From: Achromobacter sp. UMC46
Lineage (GTDB): Bacteria; Pseudomonadota; Gammaproteobacteria; Burkholderiales; Burkholderiaceae_B
Direction of reading: 5' to 3'
Assembly: GCF_014170335.1 (NCBI RefSeq)
Contig: NZ_LZZS01000036.1
Location: forward strand, 62,001-126,000
DNA length: 64,000 nucleotides
Shown here: positions 15,969-24,587 of the stretch, one piece after another
How the letters are laid out: each line of letters begins with the position of its first letter
Numbering within the stretch: the first letter of the stretch is position 1
Made by a program: the position numbers and the translations under genes
Notes under the pieces: model-generated
Told to the model about the DNA's origin: nothing
Database searches by the model: none
What the model saw: the letters and a program-made list of their open reading frames with translations, nothing else

Positions 15969-18050
15969 ATGACGATCCAACTCACAATGTCCGCAAGCGA
16001 ATCTATTGGTCAAGGCATGAATCCCGCCCAGAAAGAGGCGGTGCTTTACCTGGACGGCCCGTGCCTGGTGCTGGCCGGCGCCGGTAGCGGCAAGACGCGC
16101 GTGATCACCCAGAAGATCGCCTATCTGCTGCGCGAATGCGGCTACATGGGCCGCAACGTGGTGGCGCTGACCTTCACCAACAAGGCCGCGCGCGAGATGG
16201 ACGAACGCGTGAAGACGCTGGTGGACCGCAAGCTGTCCAAGGGCCTGATCATCAGCACGTTCCACTCGCTGGGCGTGAAGATGCTGCGCGAAGAGGCGCG
16301 CAACGCGGGCCTGAAACCCACGTTCTCGATCCTGGACGCCGATGACGCCATGTCCATCATCCAGGAACTGCTGGCCACGACCGACAAGGCCCGCCTGCGC
16401 CACGTGCAGGGCATCATTTCGCTGTGGAAGAACGCGCTGCTGGAGCCTGACGACGCCGCGCGCGAAGCCGTCACGCCGGGCGACGTCGAAGCGGCCAACA
16501 TCTACCGCAGCTACGCCGCCACGCTGGCCGCCTATCAGGCGGTGGATTTCGACGACCTGATCCGCATTCCCGCCTTGCTGCTGGCCAGCAACGAGGAAGT
16601 GCGCACGCGCTGGCAGAACCGCGTGCGCTACCTGCTGGTGGACGAATACCAGGACACCAACGTGTGCCAGTACCGCCTGGTGCAACTGCTGACCGGGTCG
16701 CGCGCCATGTTCACGGCGGTGGGCGACGACGACCAGGCGATCTACGCCTGGCGCGGCGCCACGATCGAGAACCTGGCCAAGCTCACGACTGACTACCCCA
16801 ACATCAAGCTCATCAAGCTGGAGCAGAACTACCGCTCGGTGCAGCGCATCCTGGCCGCCGCCAACCAGGTCATCGAAAAGAATCCCAAGCTGTTCGAGAA
16901 GAAGCTGTGGTCGGACCTGGGCGTGGGCGAACCGATCCTGGTGTCGGCGATGGACGGCGAAGAGCAGGAAGCGGAATCCATCGCCATGAAGGTGTCGGCC
17001 TCGCGCTTCGAGCGCCAGGCCCAGTGGAAGGATTTCGCCATCCTGTACCGCAGCAACCACCAGTCGCGCATCCTGGAGCAGGCGCTGCGCAACCTGAAGA
17101 TCCCGTACACGATCTCGGGCGGGCAGAGCTTTTTCGACAAGACCGAAGTGCGCGACGTGCTGTCGTATCTGCGCCTCTTGGCCAACGACGACGACGATCC
17201 CGCATTTATCCGCGCCGCCACCACGCCCAAGCGCGGCATCGGCCAGGCGACCTTGCAGGTGCTGGGGCAGTACGCGGCCGCGCGCGAGATCTCGCTGCTG
17301 GCGGCGGTGGCCGAGACCGGCCTGGAAAGCCAGCTTGCACCGCGCCAGCTGGACCCGCTACGCACCTTCGCCGAGTTCATCCGCCGCATGCAGTGGCGCG
17401 CCGGGCGCGGCGCGGCCTCGGGCAAGGACGCGGCGCCCGCCGAACCCGCGGGCGCCATCCTGGACGATCTGGTGGAAGCCATCCAGTACGAGCGCCACTT
17501 GTTCGAGCTGTTCGAAGAACGCCCCGCGCAGACGCGCTGGCAGAACGTGCTGGAACTGACCGGCTGGCTCAAGCGCAAGGCCGAAGAAGACAACATGACG
17601 CTCTTCGACCTGGTCCAGCACGTGGCGCTGGTCACCATGCTGGAGCGCGGCGAGGAAGACGAGCCTGATGCCGTCAAGATGTCGACGCTGCATGCGTCCA
17701 AGGGCCTGGAGTATCCGCACGTGTACCTGGCCGGCGTGGAAGAAGGGCTGTTGCCCCACCTGGGCAAGGACGACGAGGTCGGCGACCCCGCGCGCGCGGC
17801 CGAGAACCTGGCCACGCGCATCCAGGAAGAACGCCGTCTGATGTACGTGGGCATCACGCGCGCGCAGCGCAGCCTGAACCTGAGCTGGTGCAAGCGCCGC
17901 CGGCGCGCCCGCGAAGACCTGGTGCGGGAACCGTCCCGCTTCATCGAAGAGATGGGGCTGGGGGACGTTCGCGTGCAGGAAGACGAAGCCACGGCCGCCA
18001 TGAATCCCAAGGAGCGCATGGCGATGCTGAAGGCGCTGCTGAAGAAGTAG
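15969..18050 (+). CDS. rep: ATP-dependent DNA helicase Rep (UvrD superfamily)
   Basis: 693 residues from the ATG at 15969; internal ATGs at 15987 and 16017 are also possible, and the last would give 677 residues, close to E. coli Rep (673). No start has a strong ribosome site. Walker A AGAGSGKT lies at about 36-43, motif II is VDEYQDTN, and the 3' motifs TLHASKGLEYPHV and RLMYVGITRAQ are intact. Rep removes proteins ahead of replication forks; its placement next to priA fits a shared replication-restart role. The product is Rep-like rather than UvrD-like on length and motif wording. Confidence 0.93.
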   Translation: MTIQLTMSASESIGQGMNPAQKEAVLYLDGPCLVLAGAGSGKTRVITQKIAYLLRECGYMGRNVVALTFTNKAAREMDERVKTLVDRKLSKGLIISTFHSLGVKMLREEARNAGLKPTFSILDADDAMSIIQELLATTDKARLRHVQGIISLWKNALLEPDDAAREAVTPGDVEAANIYRSYAATLAAYQAVDFDDLIRIPALLLASNEEVRTRWQNRVRYLLVDEYQDTNVCQYRLVQLLTGSRAMFTAVGDDDQAIYAWRGATIENLAKLTTDYPNIKLIKLEQNYRSVQRILAAANQVIEKNPKLFEKKLWSDLGVGEPILVSAMDGEEQEAESIAMKVSASRFERQAQWKDFAILYRSNHQSRILEQALRNLKIPYTISGGQSFFDKTEVRDVLSYLRLLANDDDDPAFIRAATTPKRGIGQATLQVLGQYAAAREISLLAAVAETGLESQLAPRQLDPLRTFAEFIRRMQWRAGRGAASGKDAAPAEPAGAILDDLVEAIQYERHLFELFEERPAQTRWQNVLELTGWLKRKAEEDNMTLFDLVQHVALVTMLERGEEDEPDAVKMSTLHASKGLEYPHVYLAGVEEGLLPHLGKDDEVGDPARAAENLATRIQEERRLMYVGITRAQRSLNLSWCKRRRRAREDLVREPSRFIEEMGLGDVRVQEDEATAAMNPKERMAMLKALLKK

Positions 18051-18066
18051 CGCGAGAGCCGGCGCC

Positions 18067-18894
18067 ATGAAAGACGACGTCCGATATCACCCGGTGCCCG
18101 GCACGCCGGGTCTGGTGCTGGGCCAGGCGCGGTTCAGCGAATTCCAGTTCGACCGCCACTACCATGTCGATTACCACATCGGCCTGGTCACGCAGGGCGT
18201 GCAGCGGCAGAGTTTCCGGGGAAAGAGCATCCTGCTGGGCCCCGGGGGCATCGCCTTGATGCCGCCCGGCGAGATCCACGACGGCGCGGGCGTCGGCGAC
18301 TACGGCGCTTCCTACACGTTGAAGACATTCCGCCTGTCGGCCGAGCTGATGCGCGGCTTCATCGAAGAGGTGTCGGGCGCGGCGGCCGATGAACGCTTCT
18401 TCGGCACGCTGGTGGAAGATGCCGCGCTGGCCGCCCGTTTCATGGCGTTGCACAGCGCGTGGATGTCCGGCGCACCGGCGACGCCGCTGGCGCAGGAATC
18501 GCAATCGCTGGCGCTGATGGGCGCCTTGTTCGCGCGGACCGGCGCCGTGCGGCCCGAAGCCATCAAGGGCGGTCTGTCGGCCGCGCATCTGCGCGTGGTG
18601 CGCGACTACTGCCAGACGCACCTGTGCGAGAAGATCGCGCTGGACGATCTGGCCGGGCTATGCGGGTTGAGCCGCTTCCAGTTCCTGCGGCGTTTCACGC
18701 ATTCCGCCGGTTTGACGCCGCATGCGTGGCTGGTGCGGTTGCGGCTGGAGCGCGCCTGCGCGGCGCTGGCCACTTCGCAGGTGTCGGTGGCCCAGGTGGC
18801 GGCGGATGTGGGCTTCTACGATCAGAGCCACTTCAACCGCGCTTTCCGCGTGGCTTACGGCGCGCCGCCTTCGGCCTACCAGCCCGGGGCGTAG
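18067..18894 (+). CDS. AraC family transcriptional regulator
   Basis: 275 residues. The N-terminal half is a cupin-like ligand-sensing domain (HYHVDYHIGLVTQG, PPGEIHDG). The C-terminal 100 residues hold the two AraC helix-turn-helix units (LDDLAGLCGLSRFQFLRRF and VAQVAADVGFYDQSHFNRAF). It starts 16 bases after rep in the same direction, so it may be read through from rep. The neighbouring threonine aldolase gene faces it tail to tail. The effector is unknown. Confidence 0.9.
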   Translation: MKDDVRYHPVPGTPGLVLGQARFSEFQFDRHYHVDYHIGLVTQGVQRQSFRGKSILLGPGGIALMPPGEIHDGAGVGDYGASYTLKTFRLSAELMRGFIEEVSGAAADERFFGTLVEDAALAARFMALHSAWMSGAPATPLAQESQSLALMGALFARTGAVRPEAIKGGLSAAHLRVVRDYCQTHLCEKIALDDLAGLCGLSRFQFLRRFTHSAGLTPHAWLVRLRLERACAALATSQVSVAQVAADVGFYDQSHFNRAFRVAYGAPPSAYQPGA

Positions 18895-18922
18895 GCGAAG
18901 AGCGGACGCATCGGCAAAGGCG

Positions 18923-20020
18923 TCAGGACACCCGTGCGCGCAGCGCGGACAGGAAGTGGTCCACGTCCTGCGCCTGCGTGGCGAACGAGGTCACCAGACG
19001 CACGACGCCGGGGCCCCAGCGGTCGTGATAGAAGCGGAAACCGTCGGCCAGCAAGCCTTCGATGGCGGCGGCGGGCAATTGGCAGAACAGGATATTGGCG
19101 TCGGCCGTGCCTTGCAGCGTCACGCCCGGCAGCCCCTGCATGCCGGCCGCCAGGCGCGCGGCCATGGCGTTGGCCTGGCGCGCATTGCGCAGCCACAGGT
19201 CGTTGTCCAGATACGCTTCCAGCTGCGCCGACAGCAGCCGCATCTTCGAGAACAGATGGCCGCCGCGCTTGCGCCGGAATTCCAGTTCGCGGGCACGGTC
19301 CGGATTGAACAGCACGATGGCCTCGGCGCCCAGCACGCCATTCTTGGTGGCGCCGAACGACAGGATCTCGACGCCCGCCTTCCAGGTCATTTCCGCGGGC
19401 GTGCAATCCAGGCTGACCAGCGCGTTCGCAAAGCGCGCACCGTCCATATGCAAGGGCAGGCGGGCGTCGCGGCAGACGGCGCCGATGGCGTTGAGTTCAT
19501 CCAGCATATAGACGCCGCCGGTTTCGGTGGCCTGCGTGATGCTGACGCAGGACGGCTGCACGGAGTGCACGTCGCCCACTTTGCGGCGGGCCTCGACGGC
19601 CAGCTCCGCGGGGTCGATCTTGGCGGCCTCGCCGCCCAGCAGCTTGAGCCGCGCGCCGTGCGTGTAGAACTCCGGCGCGCCGCATTCGTCGTTGGCGATA
19701 TGGGCCTGCGCGTGGCACAGCACCGCGCCCCAGGGCGGGGTCAACGCGGCCAGGCTGATCGAATTGGCGGCGGTGCCGGTGGGCACCAGCAGCACGTCCA
19801 CGTCGTGTTCGAAGATGTCGGCCAGCTTGCGTTGCACGCGCAACGTCCCATCGTCCGCGCCATAGGCCGGCGCCTGGCCCGCGCCGGCGCGCATCAGGGC
19901 TTCGAAGACTTCGGGGCTGGCGCCGGCGATGTTGTCACTGGAAAAACCCTGTTGCAGGGCGGGGACGGATGAGGGCGTATTCACGGGGGCAGATTCCGGC
20001 TGATACTGGGAAAAGTCCAC
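18923..20020 (-). CDS. Low-specificity L-threonine aldolase (PLP-dependent)
   Basis: 365 residues of the fold-type I PLP aldolase family that cleaves threonine or allo-threonine to glycine and acetaldehyde. The PLP lysine is Lys226 in [14 protein letters not shown], the cofactor-ring aspartate lies in [11 protein letters not shown] (about 190-200), and the phosphate loop is [11 protein letters not shown]. Some relatives act on phenylserine or other beta-hydroxy amino acids, so the substrate is not certain. It is divergent from the amidotransferase gene, with 83 bases between the starts. Confidence 0.88.
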   Translation of the reverse strand: MDFSQYQPESAPVNTPSSVPALQQGFSSDNIAGASPEVFEALMRAGAGQAPAYGADDGTLRVQRKLADIFEHDVDVLLVPTGTAANSISLAALTPPWGAVLCHAQAHIANDECGAPEFYTHGARLKLLGGEAAKIDPAELAVEARRKVGDVHSVQPSCVSITQATETGGVYMLDELNAIGAVCRDARLPLHMDGARFANALVSLDCTPAEMTWKAGVEILSFGATKNGVLGAEAIVLFNPDRARELEFRRKRGGHLFSKMRLLSAQLEAYLDNDLWLRNARQANAMAARLAAGMQGLPGVTLQGTADANILFCQLPAAAIEGLLADGFRFYHDRWGPGVVRLVTSFATQAQDVDHFLSALRARVS

Positions 20021-20103
20021 TATGCCGCCGCGTTGGCGCGCAAGCTTGTAGAAAATTGCGGGTCGCTCCTACACTGGGCAGGTCTGTCTTGAAGGAGCGC
20101 GTC

Positions 20104-20958
20104 ATGTGTCGTTGGCTGGCTTACACCGGTAATCCCCTCCAGATGGAGAGCGTGCTGTTCAAGGCGAAGCACTCCCTGATCGACCAGAGCCTGCACTCGC
20201 GCCTGGGCGCCACCACGACGAACGGCGACGGTTTCGGGCTGGGCTGGTACGGCCGGCCATCCGCGGACAGGCCGTCGGAGCCGCCGTTCCGCTACCGCAG
20301 CGTGCATCCGGCCTGGAACGACCGCAATCTGCGCGAAGCGGCGCGCGCGATCCACGCGCCCTTGTTCGTGGCGCACATCCGCGCGGCCACCGATACGCCT
20401 GCGCAGGAAACCAATTGCCATCCGTTCCGGCACGGGCAGTGGCTGTTCGTGCACAACGGCGTGATCCGCGACTATCCGCTCTTGCGCCGCGATCTGATGC
20501 TGATGATCGCGCCGGCGTATTTCGGGTCGCTGGAAGGGTCCACCGATTCCGAGGTGATGTTCCTGCTGGCGCTGACGTTCGGCCTGGAGGAAGACCCGAT
20601 TCCGGCGCTGGCGCGCATGGTGGGCGCGGTAGAGGAGACCGGGCGGCGCCATGGCGTGACGCATCCCATCAACATGACCGTCTGCGCGCTGGACGGCGAA
20701 CGCCTGATCGCGGTGCGCTATTCCAGCGAGGCCGATTCGCGCACCTTGTTCCACAACACCTGCGTTCGGCACCTGCGCGAGCTCTATCCCGAAGATCCGC
20801 AGATCGCCGCGCTGGACGAGGACGCCTTCCTGCTGCTGTCCGAGCCGCTGACCGAGATGCCCGGCGCCTGGGAAGAGGTGCCCGAGGCCACGGCGATCAT
20901 CGCCGGCCGCGGCGACGTGACGCACTATCCGTTCGCGCCGATTCCGCCCGGCGAGTGA
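20104..20958 (+). CDS. Class II glutamine amidotransferase (YafJ/EgtC-like)
   Basis: 284 residues. The start at 20104 gives MCRWLAYTG, so removal of Met exposes Cys2 as the N-terminal nucleophile of the Ntn fold; AAGGAGCG at 20092-20099 supports it. Glutamine-binding motifs NGDGFGLGWYG, IRAATDTPAQETNCHPF and WLFVHNGVI are present. No synthetase domain or ergothioneine genes are nearby, so it is a stand-alone amidohydrolase-like protein of unknown substrate. Confidence 0.85.
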   Translation: MCRWLAYTGNPLQMESVLFKAKHSLIDQSLHSRLGATTTNGDGFGLGWYGRPSADRPSEPPFRYRSVHPAWNDRNLREAARAIHAPLFVAHIRAATDTPAQETNCHPFRHGQWLFVHNGVIRDYPLLRRDLMLMIAPAYFGSLEGSTDSEVMFLLALTFGLEEDPIPALARMVGAVEETGRRHGVTHPINMTVCALDGERLIAVRYSSEADSRTLFHNTCVRHLRELYPEDPQIAALDEDAFLLLSEPLTEMPGAWEEVPEATAIIAGRGDVTHYPFAPIPPGE

Positions 20959-21057
20959 CCGCCAGGTGAACACAGGGTAAAAACGCCGTAAAACGCGATA
21001 AGTAGGCCCTACGCCGCGCAGGCGGGCCCGGCGATAAAAGGGGTCATCAAGCACGTA

Positions 21058-21075
21058 TCTCCCATATGGGGGAGA
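21058..21075. other. Small palindrome upstream of the unknown gene at 21142
   Basis: The near-perfect inverted repeat TCTCCC-ATAT-GGGGGAGA lies 67 bases before the start of the next gene. It could be an operator or a leader hairpin. Confidence 0.3.
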
Positions 21076-21141
21076 ATGCGTGTCGCATGACTTTGCGACG
21101 TCCTGGGCCGCGAAAGCACCCTAACTGAATAAGGAAGTTGC

Positions 21142-21762
21142 ATGACTACTAGCAAAACCCCGCAGGCCTCTGACGCATTGGCGGTGTTTACGCACACGGG
21201 GAGCACCCCGGTTCGCTTTGAATTGCACGACAAGGGCGTGGTCAGCCAGCAGGGCGACACGCGCCAATACGCCGCTTTCGCGGATATCCAGGATCTCTGC
21301 CTGTTCGCCTCCGGGCCGGACGCCGCAGCGGGCCCGGTCAACAGCCTGGCCTATCGCACGGACGCGGCAGAAGACTGGACCGTAGTGCCCAGCGGCACCA
21401 GCGAATTCCCCGTGTTCATGGACGGATTCCGCTCGCGCTACGTCGAGCAGCGCCTGCCGGTGCTGGAAGCGATGATCGCCAATGGCGCGCGTGTTCCGTT
21501 CCGCTATGTGAAGGCCGGCGAATTCCCTGGCCTGGAAACGCAAGAGCTGGCCCTGTCGGCCGAAGGCCTGCATATCGGCGGCGCCACCTGGCCCTACGAG
21601 TCGCTCAAGCGCATCGACCTGAATGACTGGACCGAGACGGTCACCCTGCAAGACGACAACGGCAAGACGGTGTTCTCGTGCCTGGCCACGCGCATCCTGA
21701 GCTCGGACCTGTTGGTCAACCTGGTTTACGACCAGTTGGGGCAGACGGCGGAATACGCCTGA
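21142..21762 (+). CDS. Conserved-looking cytoplasmic protein of unknown function
   Basis: 206 residues with no signal peptide, membrane segment or cysteine cluster. The start has TAAGGAAG upstream (21131-21138). I do not recognise a family. Two halves look like beta-rich segments (SLAYRTDAAEDWTVVPSG and WPYESLKRIDLNDWTETVTL), which would suit a PH-like or small sandwich fold, but this is only an impression. It is monocistronic and ends at the bidirectional terminator shared with dapD. Confidence 0.7.
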   Translation: MTTSKTPQASDALAVFTHTGSTPVRFELHDKGVVSQQGDTRQYAAFADIQDLCLFASGPDAAAGPVNSLAYRTDAAEDWTVVPSGTSEFPVFMDGFRSRYVEQRLPVLEAMIANGARVPFRYVKAGEFPGLETQELALSAEGLHIGGATWPYESLKRIDLNDWTETVTLQDDNGKTVFSCLATRILSSDLLVNLVYDQLGQTAEYA

Positions 21763-21814
21763 CCGGGACACGACCCCAAGCGGCGCCGGGCGCGCCGGCT
21801 TATCCCGGATGAAG

Positions 21815-21840
21815 AAAGGGCCGCTTGCAGCGGCCCTTTT
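21815..21840. terminator. Bidirectional terminator between the unknown gene and dapD
   Basis: An 11-bp stem AAAGGGCCGCT/AGCGGCCCTTT with a TGC loop lies between two convergent genes, with T on the right and A on the left. Confidence 0.92.
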
Positions 21841-21844
21841 CCAT

Positions 21845-22828
21845 TCAATGCCCCGCGTGCAGCGCGGGGTTCAAGGTGCCCCAGGCGGCGGTGCGCACCA
21901 GGCACTCGACGGCGCCCGTCTGCGAGTTGCGGCGGAACAGCAAGCCGTGCTGGCCCGCCAGCTGCAGGGCTTTCACGACGGCGCCTTCCGGTGTCAGCAC
22001 GCGGGTGCCGGCGGTGACGTAGCAGCCGGCCTCCACCACGCAATCATCGCCCAGCGAAATGCCCAGGCCGGAGTTCGCGCCCAGCAGGCAGCGCTTGCCG
22101 ATGGAGACCACTTGCTTGCCGCCGCCCGACATGGTGCCCATGATGGAGGCGCCGCCGCCGATGTCGGTGCCGTCGTCGACGAGGACGCCCGCGCTGATGC
22201 GGCCTTCGACCATGGAGGCGCCAAGGGTGCCGGCGTTGAAATTGCAGAAGCCTTCATGCAGCACGGTGGTGCCGGGCGACAGGTGCGCGCCCAGCCGCAC
22301 GCGCGCGGTGTCGGCGATGCGTACGCCGCCGGGCACGACGTAATCGGTCATGCGCGGGATCTTGTCGATGCCGCGGATCTCCAGGGTCTGGCCGGTGGCG
22401 CGAAGTTGCCAGCGCAAGGCGTCGACCTGGTCGACGGCGCAAGGACCGACGGAGGTCCACGCGACATTGGCCAGCACGCCGAACAAGCCGTCCAGGTTGG
22501 CGTCGTGCGGACGGATCAGCCGATGGCTGAGCAGATGCAGGCGCAGGTAGGCGTCATGCGCGTCGGCAGGCGGTTCGTCGAGCGAGGGGATCGCGGTGCG
22601 GACGGCGACGATATCGACTTTGCGGCGGGTGTCCCGGATGAGGGCGGTGGGAACGTGCTCACCAAGCGCGGCGCGCGCTTCTTCAGGCGTCAGATGCCGG
22701 GTACCGCCGGCAGGGGTGTGATCGGCAAGCGAAGGCCGCGGATACCAGGTATCAAGAACGGTGCCGTCAGCGGCAAGAGTGGCAAGGCCGTAGGCGATGG
22801 CGCTTTGATGTGCGGGTGCGGCGGACAT
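21845..22828 (-). CDS. dapD: Tetrahydrodipicolinate N-succinyltransferase, long (actinobacterial-type) form
   Basis: 327 residues. It transfers succinyl from succinyl-CoA to tetrahydrodipicolinate in the succinylase branch of lysine and diaminopimelate synthesis. The C-terminal half is a left-handed beta helix built of hexapeptide repeats (VRLGAHLSPGTTVLHEGFCN, ISAGVLVDDGTDIGGGASI, CLLGANSGLGISLGDDCVV). The long N-terminal domain and overall length match the DapD form typical of mycobacteria rather than the roughly 273-residue proteobacterial enzyme. It lies alone, convergent with the unknown gene at 21142. Confidence 0.85.
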   Translation of the reverse strand: MSAAPAHQSAIAYGLATLAADGTVLDTWYPRPSLADHTPAGGTRHLTPEEARAALGEHVPTALIRDTRRKVDIVAVRTAIPSLDEPPADAHDAYLRLHLLSHRLIRPHDANLDGLFGVLANVAWTSVGPCAVDQVDALRWQLRATGQTLEIRGIDKIPRMTDYVVPGGVRIADTARVRLGAHLSPGTTVLHEGFCNFNAGTLGASMVEGRISAGVLVDDGTDIGGGASIMGTMSGGGKQVVSIGKRCLLGANSGLGISLGDDCVVEAGCYVTAGTRVLTPEGAVVKALQLAGQHGLLFRRNSQTGAVECLVRTAAWGTLNPALHAGH

Positions 22829-22948
22829 GGCGAGGGTTTCTGGACTGGGATTGGGGGATTCTAGGCGATTGCGGGGGCGGCGCGGGGGATCTTCGTGGGG
22901 AGTACTTTGGGTCTTCGTTGGACGCCGTTCAGATCTTCGTGGGTCGCC

Positions 22949-23107
22949 CGTCGTCGGGGTCGAGTGGGTGGCGCGCGCCCACGATTGCGGTCCGGAGCCT
23001 TCGCTCCGGACTGCCCTCTCGTCATCTTCGTTGCGGCCTGCGGCCGCTGCCTTCAGATTCCCTCGGGCGCATCAAGGTTGCGCGCCACCCACCCGACCCC
23101 GGCGACG
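22949..23107 (+). repeat. Structured intergenic element, copy 1
   Basis: Two 28-base arms (22949-22976 and 23080-23107) pair with 26 Watson-Crick pairs, one G-T wobble and one mismatch. They enclose a 103-base core. The core contains a TCCGGAGC/GCTCCGGA hairpin (22991-23010), a GCGGCC-TGC-GGCCGC hairpin (23033-23047) and a conserved single-stranded tail CTTCAGATTCCCTCGGGC. The same core recurs inverted at 24394-24555 with different but equally complementary arms. Confidence 0.85.
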
Positions 23108-23175
23108 AGCTGCGCCGTCTTGGTTTGTGCGCTGCTAGAGCGCTGTTTACTCACGAGATTTTCGGGGCCCGCCTC

Positions 23176-23199
23176 ATGCGGCCGCGCGGGCGGCCGCAT
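23176..23199 (+). repeat. GC-rich hairpin with GCGG loop, copy 1
   Basis: A perfect 10-bp stem ATGCGGCCGC/GCGGCCGCAT closes a GCGG loop. Related hairpins in the opposite orientation occur at 24140-24155 and 24276-24291. Confidence 0.8.
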
Positions 23200-23299
23200 T
23201 CTGCATACGTATCGTTGATGCGTCGGGGCGGTAGTCGCTTGCGCGCTGGTGGTGAGTGGTTTGCTAATGGTTCCCGCAGTCAGGTGGGGGAGGTGGAGC

Positions 23300-23360
23300 G
23301 ACGGGTGGCGCGCGGCAGATAGTTGCTTGCTTGGCCAGGCCTGTACGCGCGCCACCCGTC
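23300..23360. repeat. Long hairpin sharing arm sequence with structured element 1
   Basis: Perfect 15-base arms (23300-23314 and 23346-23360) enclose a 31-base loop. The arm motif GGTGGCGCGC also forms the inner end of the arms of the element at 22949-23107, so this looks like a related, shortened unit. Confidence 0.75.
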
Positions 23361-23688
23361 TAAAAGGGAGGCCGGTGATGGGGGCCGGCGATGTCGCGCT
23401 TCTGACGGTTTGATCGTCAATCGTGAATGGGTCTTCAACCATGCATTGACCATAGAATCTTGTATGTTTTTATAGCACTTACCGATCTCACGTCGGGGGT
23501 GCTGGGGACCGGGACGCACCCATCCATCAGCCGTCATTAGCGGACTGACGTCGGTAGATATCCCACCCCGCCAAATACGTCGATTAAGAATCTAGCGGCC
23601 GTGACCGCCGATTGATCGCAAGACGAGGCTGCGCCTGTCCAGCGAACGGCATAAGCACGTGGGATAGCAAGTTCAGGTCCAGCACGCG

Positions 23689-24084
23689 TTGGATGCCTTG
23701 TCGCAGTTGGCAGATGCGCTTGATGGGGCCGTTCTGGTGACGGCCGTAACCCGCATCCCGTTCGCCTCTTCGGACGCAGTGGTGGCCTACGCGGGGCTAG
23801 ACCCCAAGCCCAAAGAATCTGGAGCCTACAAAGGCCTGCGCAAACTCAGCAAGCAGGGCGATGCGGCCCTGAGAAGCCTTGCCTATAACGCGGCAACTTC
23901 AGCCAGCCGAACGGCTGCCTTCAAACCCCTCTATGCAGCGTTACGAGCCAAGGGCTGGGCCTCAAGACAGGCCCTAAACATCATCGCCAGAAAACTCCTA
24001 CGCATCGCCTTCGGCGTATGGAAATCGCGCAAACCCTTCGACGTCAATCGCTTTATCGCCAACCAGGCTTGCGCCAAACCATAG
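23689..24084 (+). pseudogene. IS110 family transposase, C-terminal remnant
   Basis: 131 codons remain, matching the C-terminal Transposase_20 region of IS110-type transposases: a helix-hairpin-helix area followed by VVAYAGLDPKPKESGAYKGL, the conserved serine-glycine segment, and LRSLAYNAATSASRTAAFKP. The N-terminal DEDD RuvC-like catalytic domain is missing upstream, so the element is dead. The remnant lies between the inverted structured repeats at 22949 and 24394. The start given is simply the first ATG of the surviving reading frame. Confidence 0.85.
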
Positions 24085-24139
24085 AATCTACGGAGCACGA
24101 TCAACAACATCACGACGCAAGACGCCGCCAAGTCCCCGA

Positions 24140-24155
24140 GGCCGCCCGCGCGGCC
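24140..24155 (-). repeat. GC-rich hairpin with GCGG loop, copy 2
   Basis: The stem GGCCGC/GCGGCC has loop CCGC (GCGG on the minus strand). It is flanked by an outer GTCCC/GGGAC pairing, which becomes GCTCCC/GGGAGC in the copy at 24276. Confidence 0.75.
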
Positions 24156-24275
24156 GACAAGGGACGACTCCGCGAGATCCTTCAAACCCGAACGAAGCGA
24201 GAGAAGAACTCCCGCAACGCCACCCACATGCGAAGCGCAATCACCATGACGCAAGACGATGCGTAAGCTCCCCAA

Positions 24276-24291
24276 GGCCGCCCGCGCGGCC
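24276..24291 (-). repeat. GC-rich hairpin with GCGG loop, copy 3
   Basis: The stem-loop is the same as at 24140, about 136 bases away in the same orientation. An outer GCTCCC/GGGAGC stem encloses it. The flanks GACGCAAGACG upstream and GCAAGATC downstream are also similar between the copies. Confidence 0.75.
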
Positions 24292-24393
24292 GGCCGGGAG
24301 CGGGCCCCGCAAGATCATCCACCACTCAAAATTGTTGACGAGAACGCAAGCACACCGTTCTCCCCAGCGGCGGTGAGATTTCAGCCGGCAGAG

Positions 24394-24555
24394 CTCTTCG
24401 CGGCGGTCCCCCGGGGCGTGCGGGGAGTCGATAAGCCCGAGGGAATCTGAAGGAACTGCCGCAGGCAGTGACGAAGATGACAAGGGGGCAGTCCGGAGCG
24501 AAGGCTCCGGACCGCAATCGTTGACCCGCACGCCCCGGGGGACCGCCGCGAAGGG
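24394..24555 (-). repeat. Structured intergenic element, copy 2 (inverted)
   Basis: Two 31-base arms (24394-24424 and 24525-24555) pair completely apart from one G-T wobble. They enclose a 100-base core that, read on the minus strand, is nearly the core of copy 1. The arms share no obvious sequence with copy 1, and the small internal hairpin is ACTGCC-TGC-GGCAGT instead of GCGGCC-TGC-GGCCGC, so paired positions have changed together. Confidence 0.85.
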
Positions 24556-24587
24556 CGTCTAAAGAACCACCACCGCCACAAAAGAAC

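Noticed and set aside
22810-23322. Plus-strand frames of 103-170 codons at the start of the repeat region
   Set aside because: They run through the structured repeat, lack ribosome sites and have an Arg/Ser/Pro-rich, non-protein-like composition.
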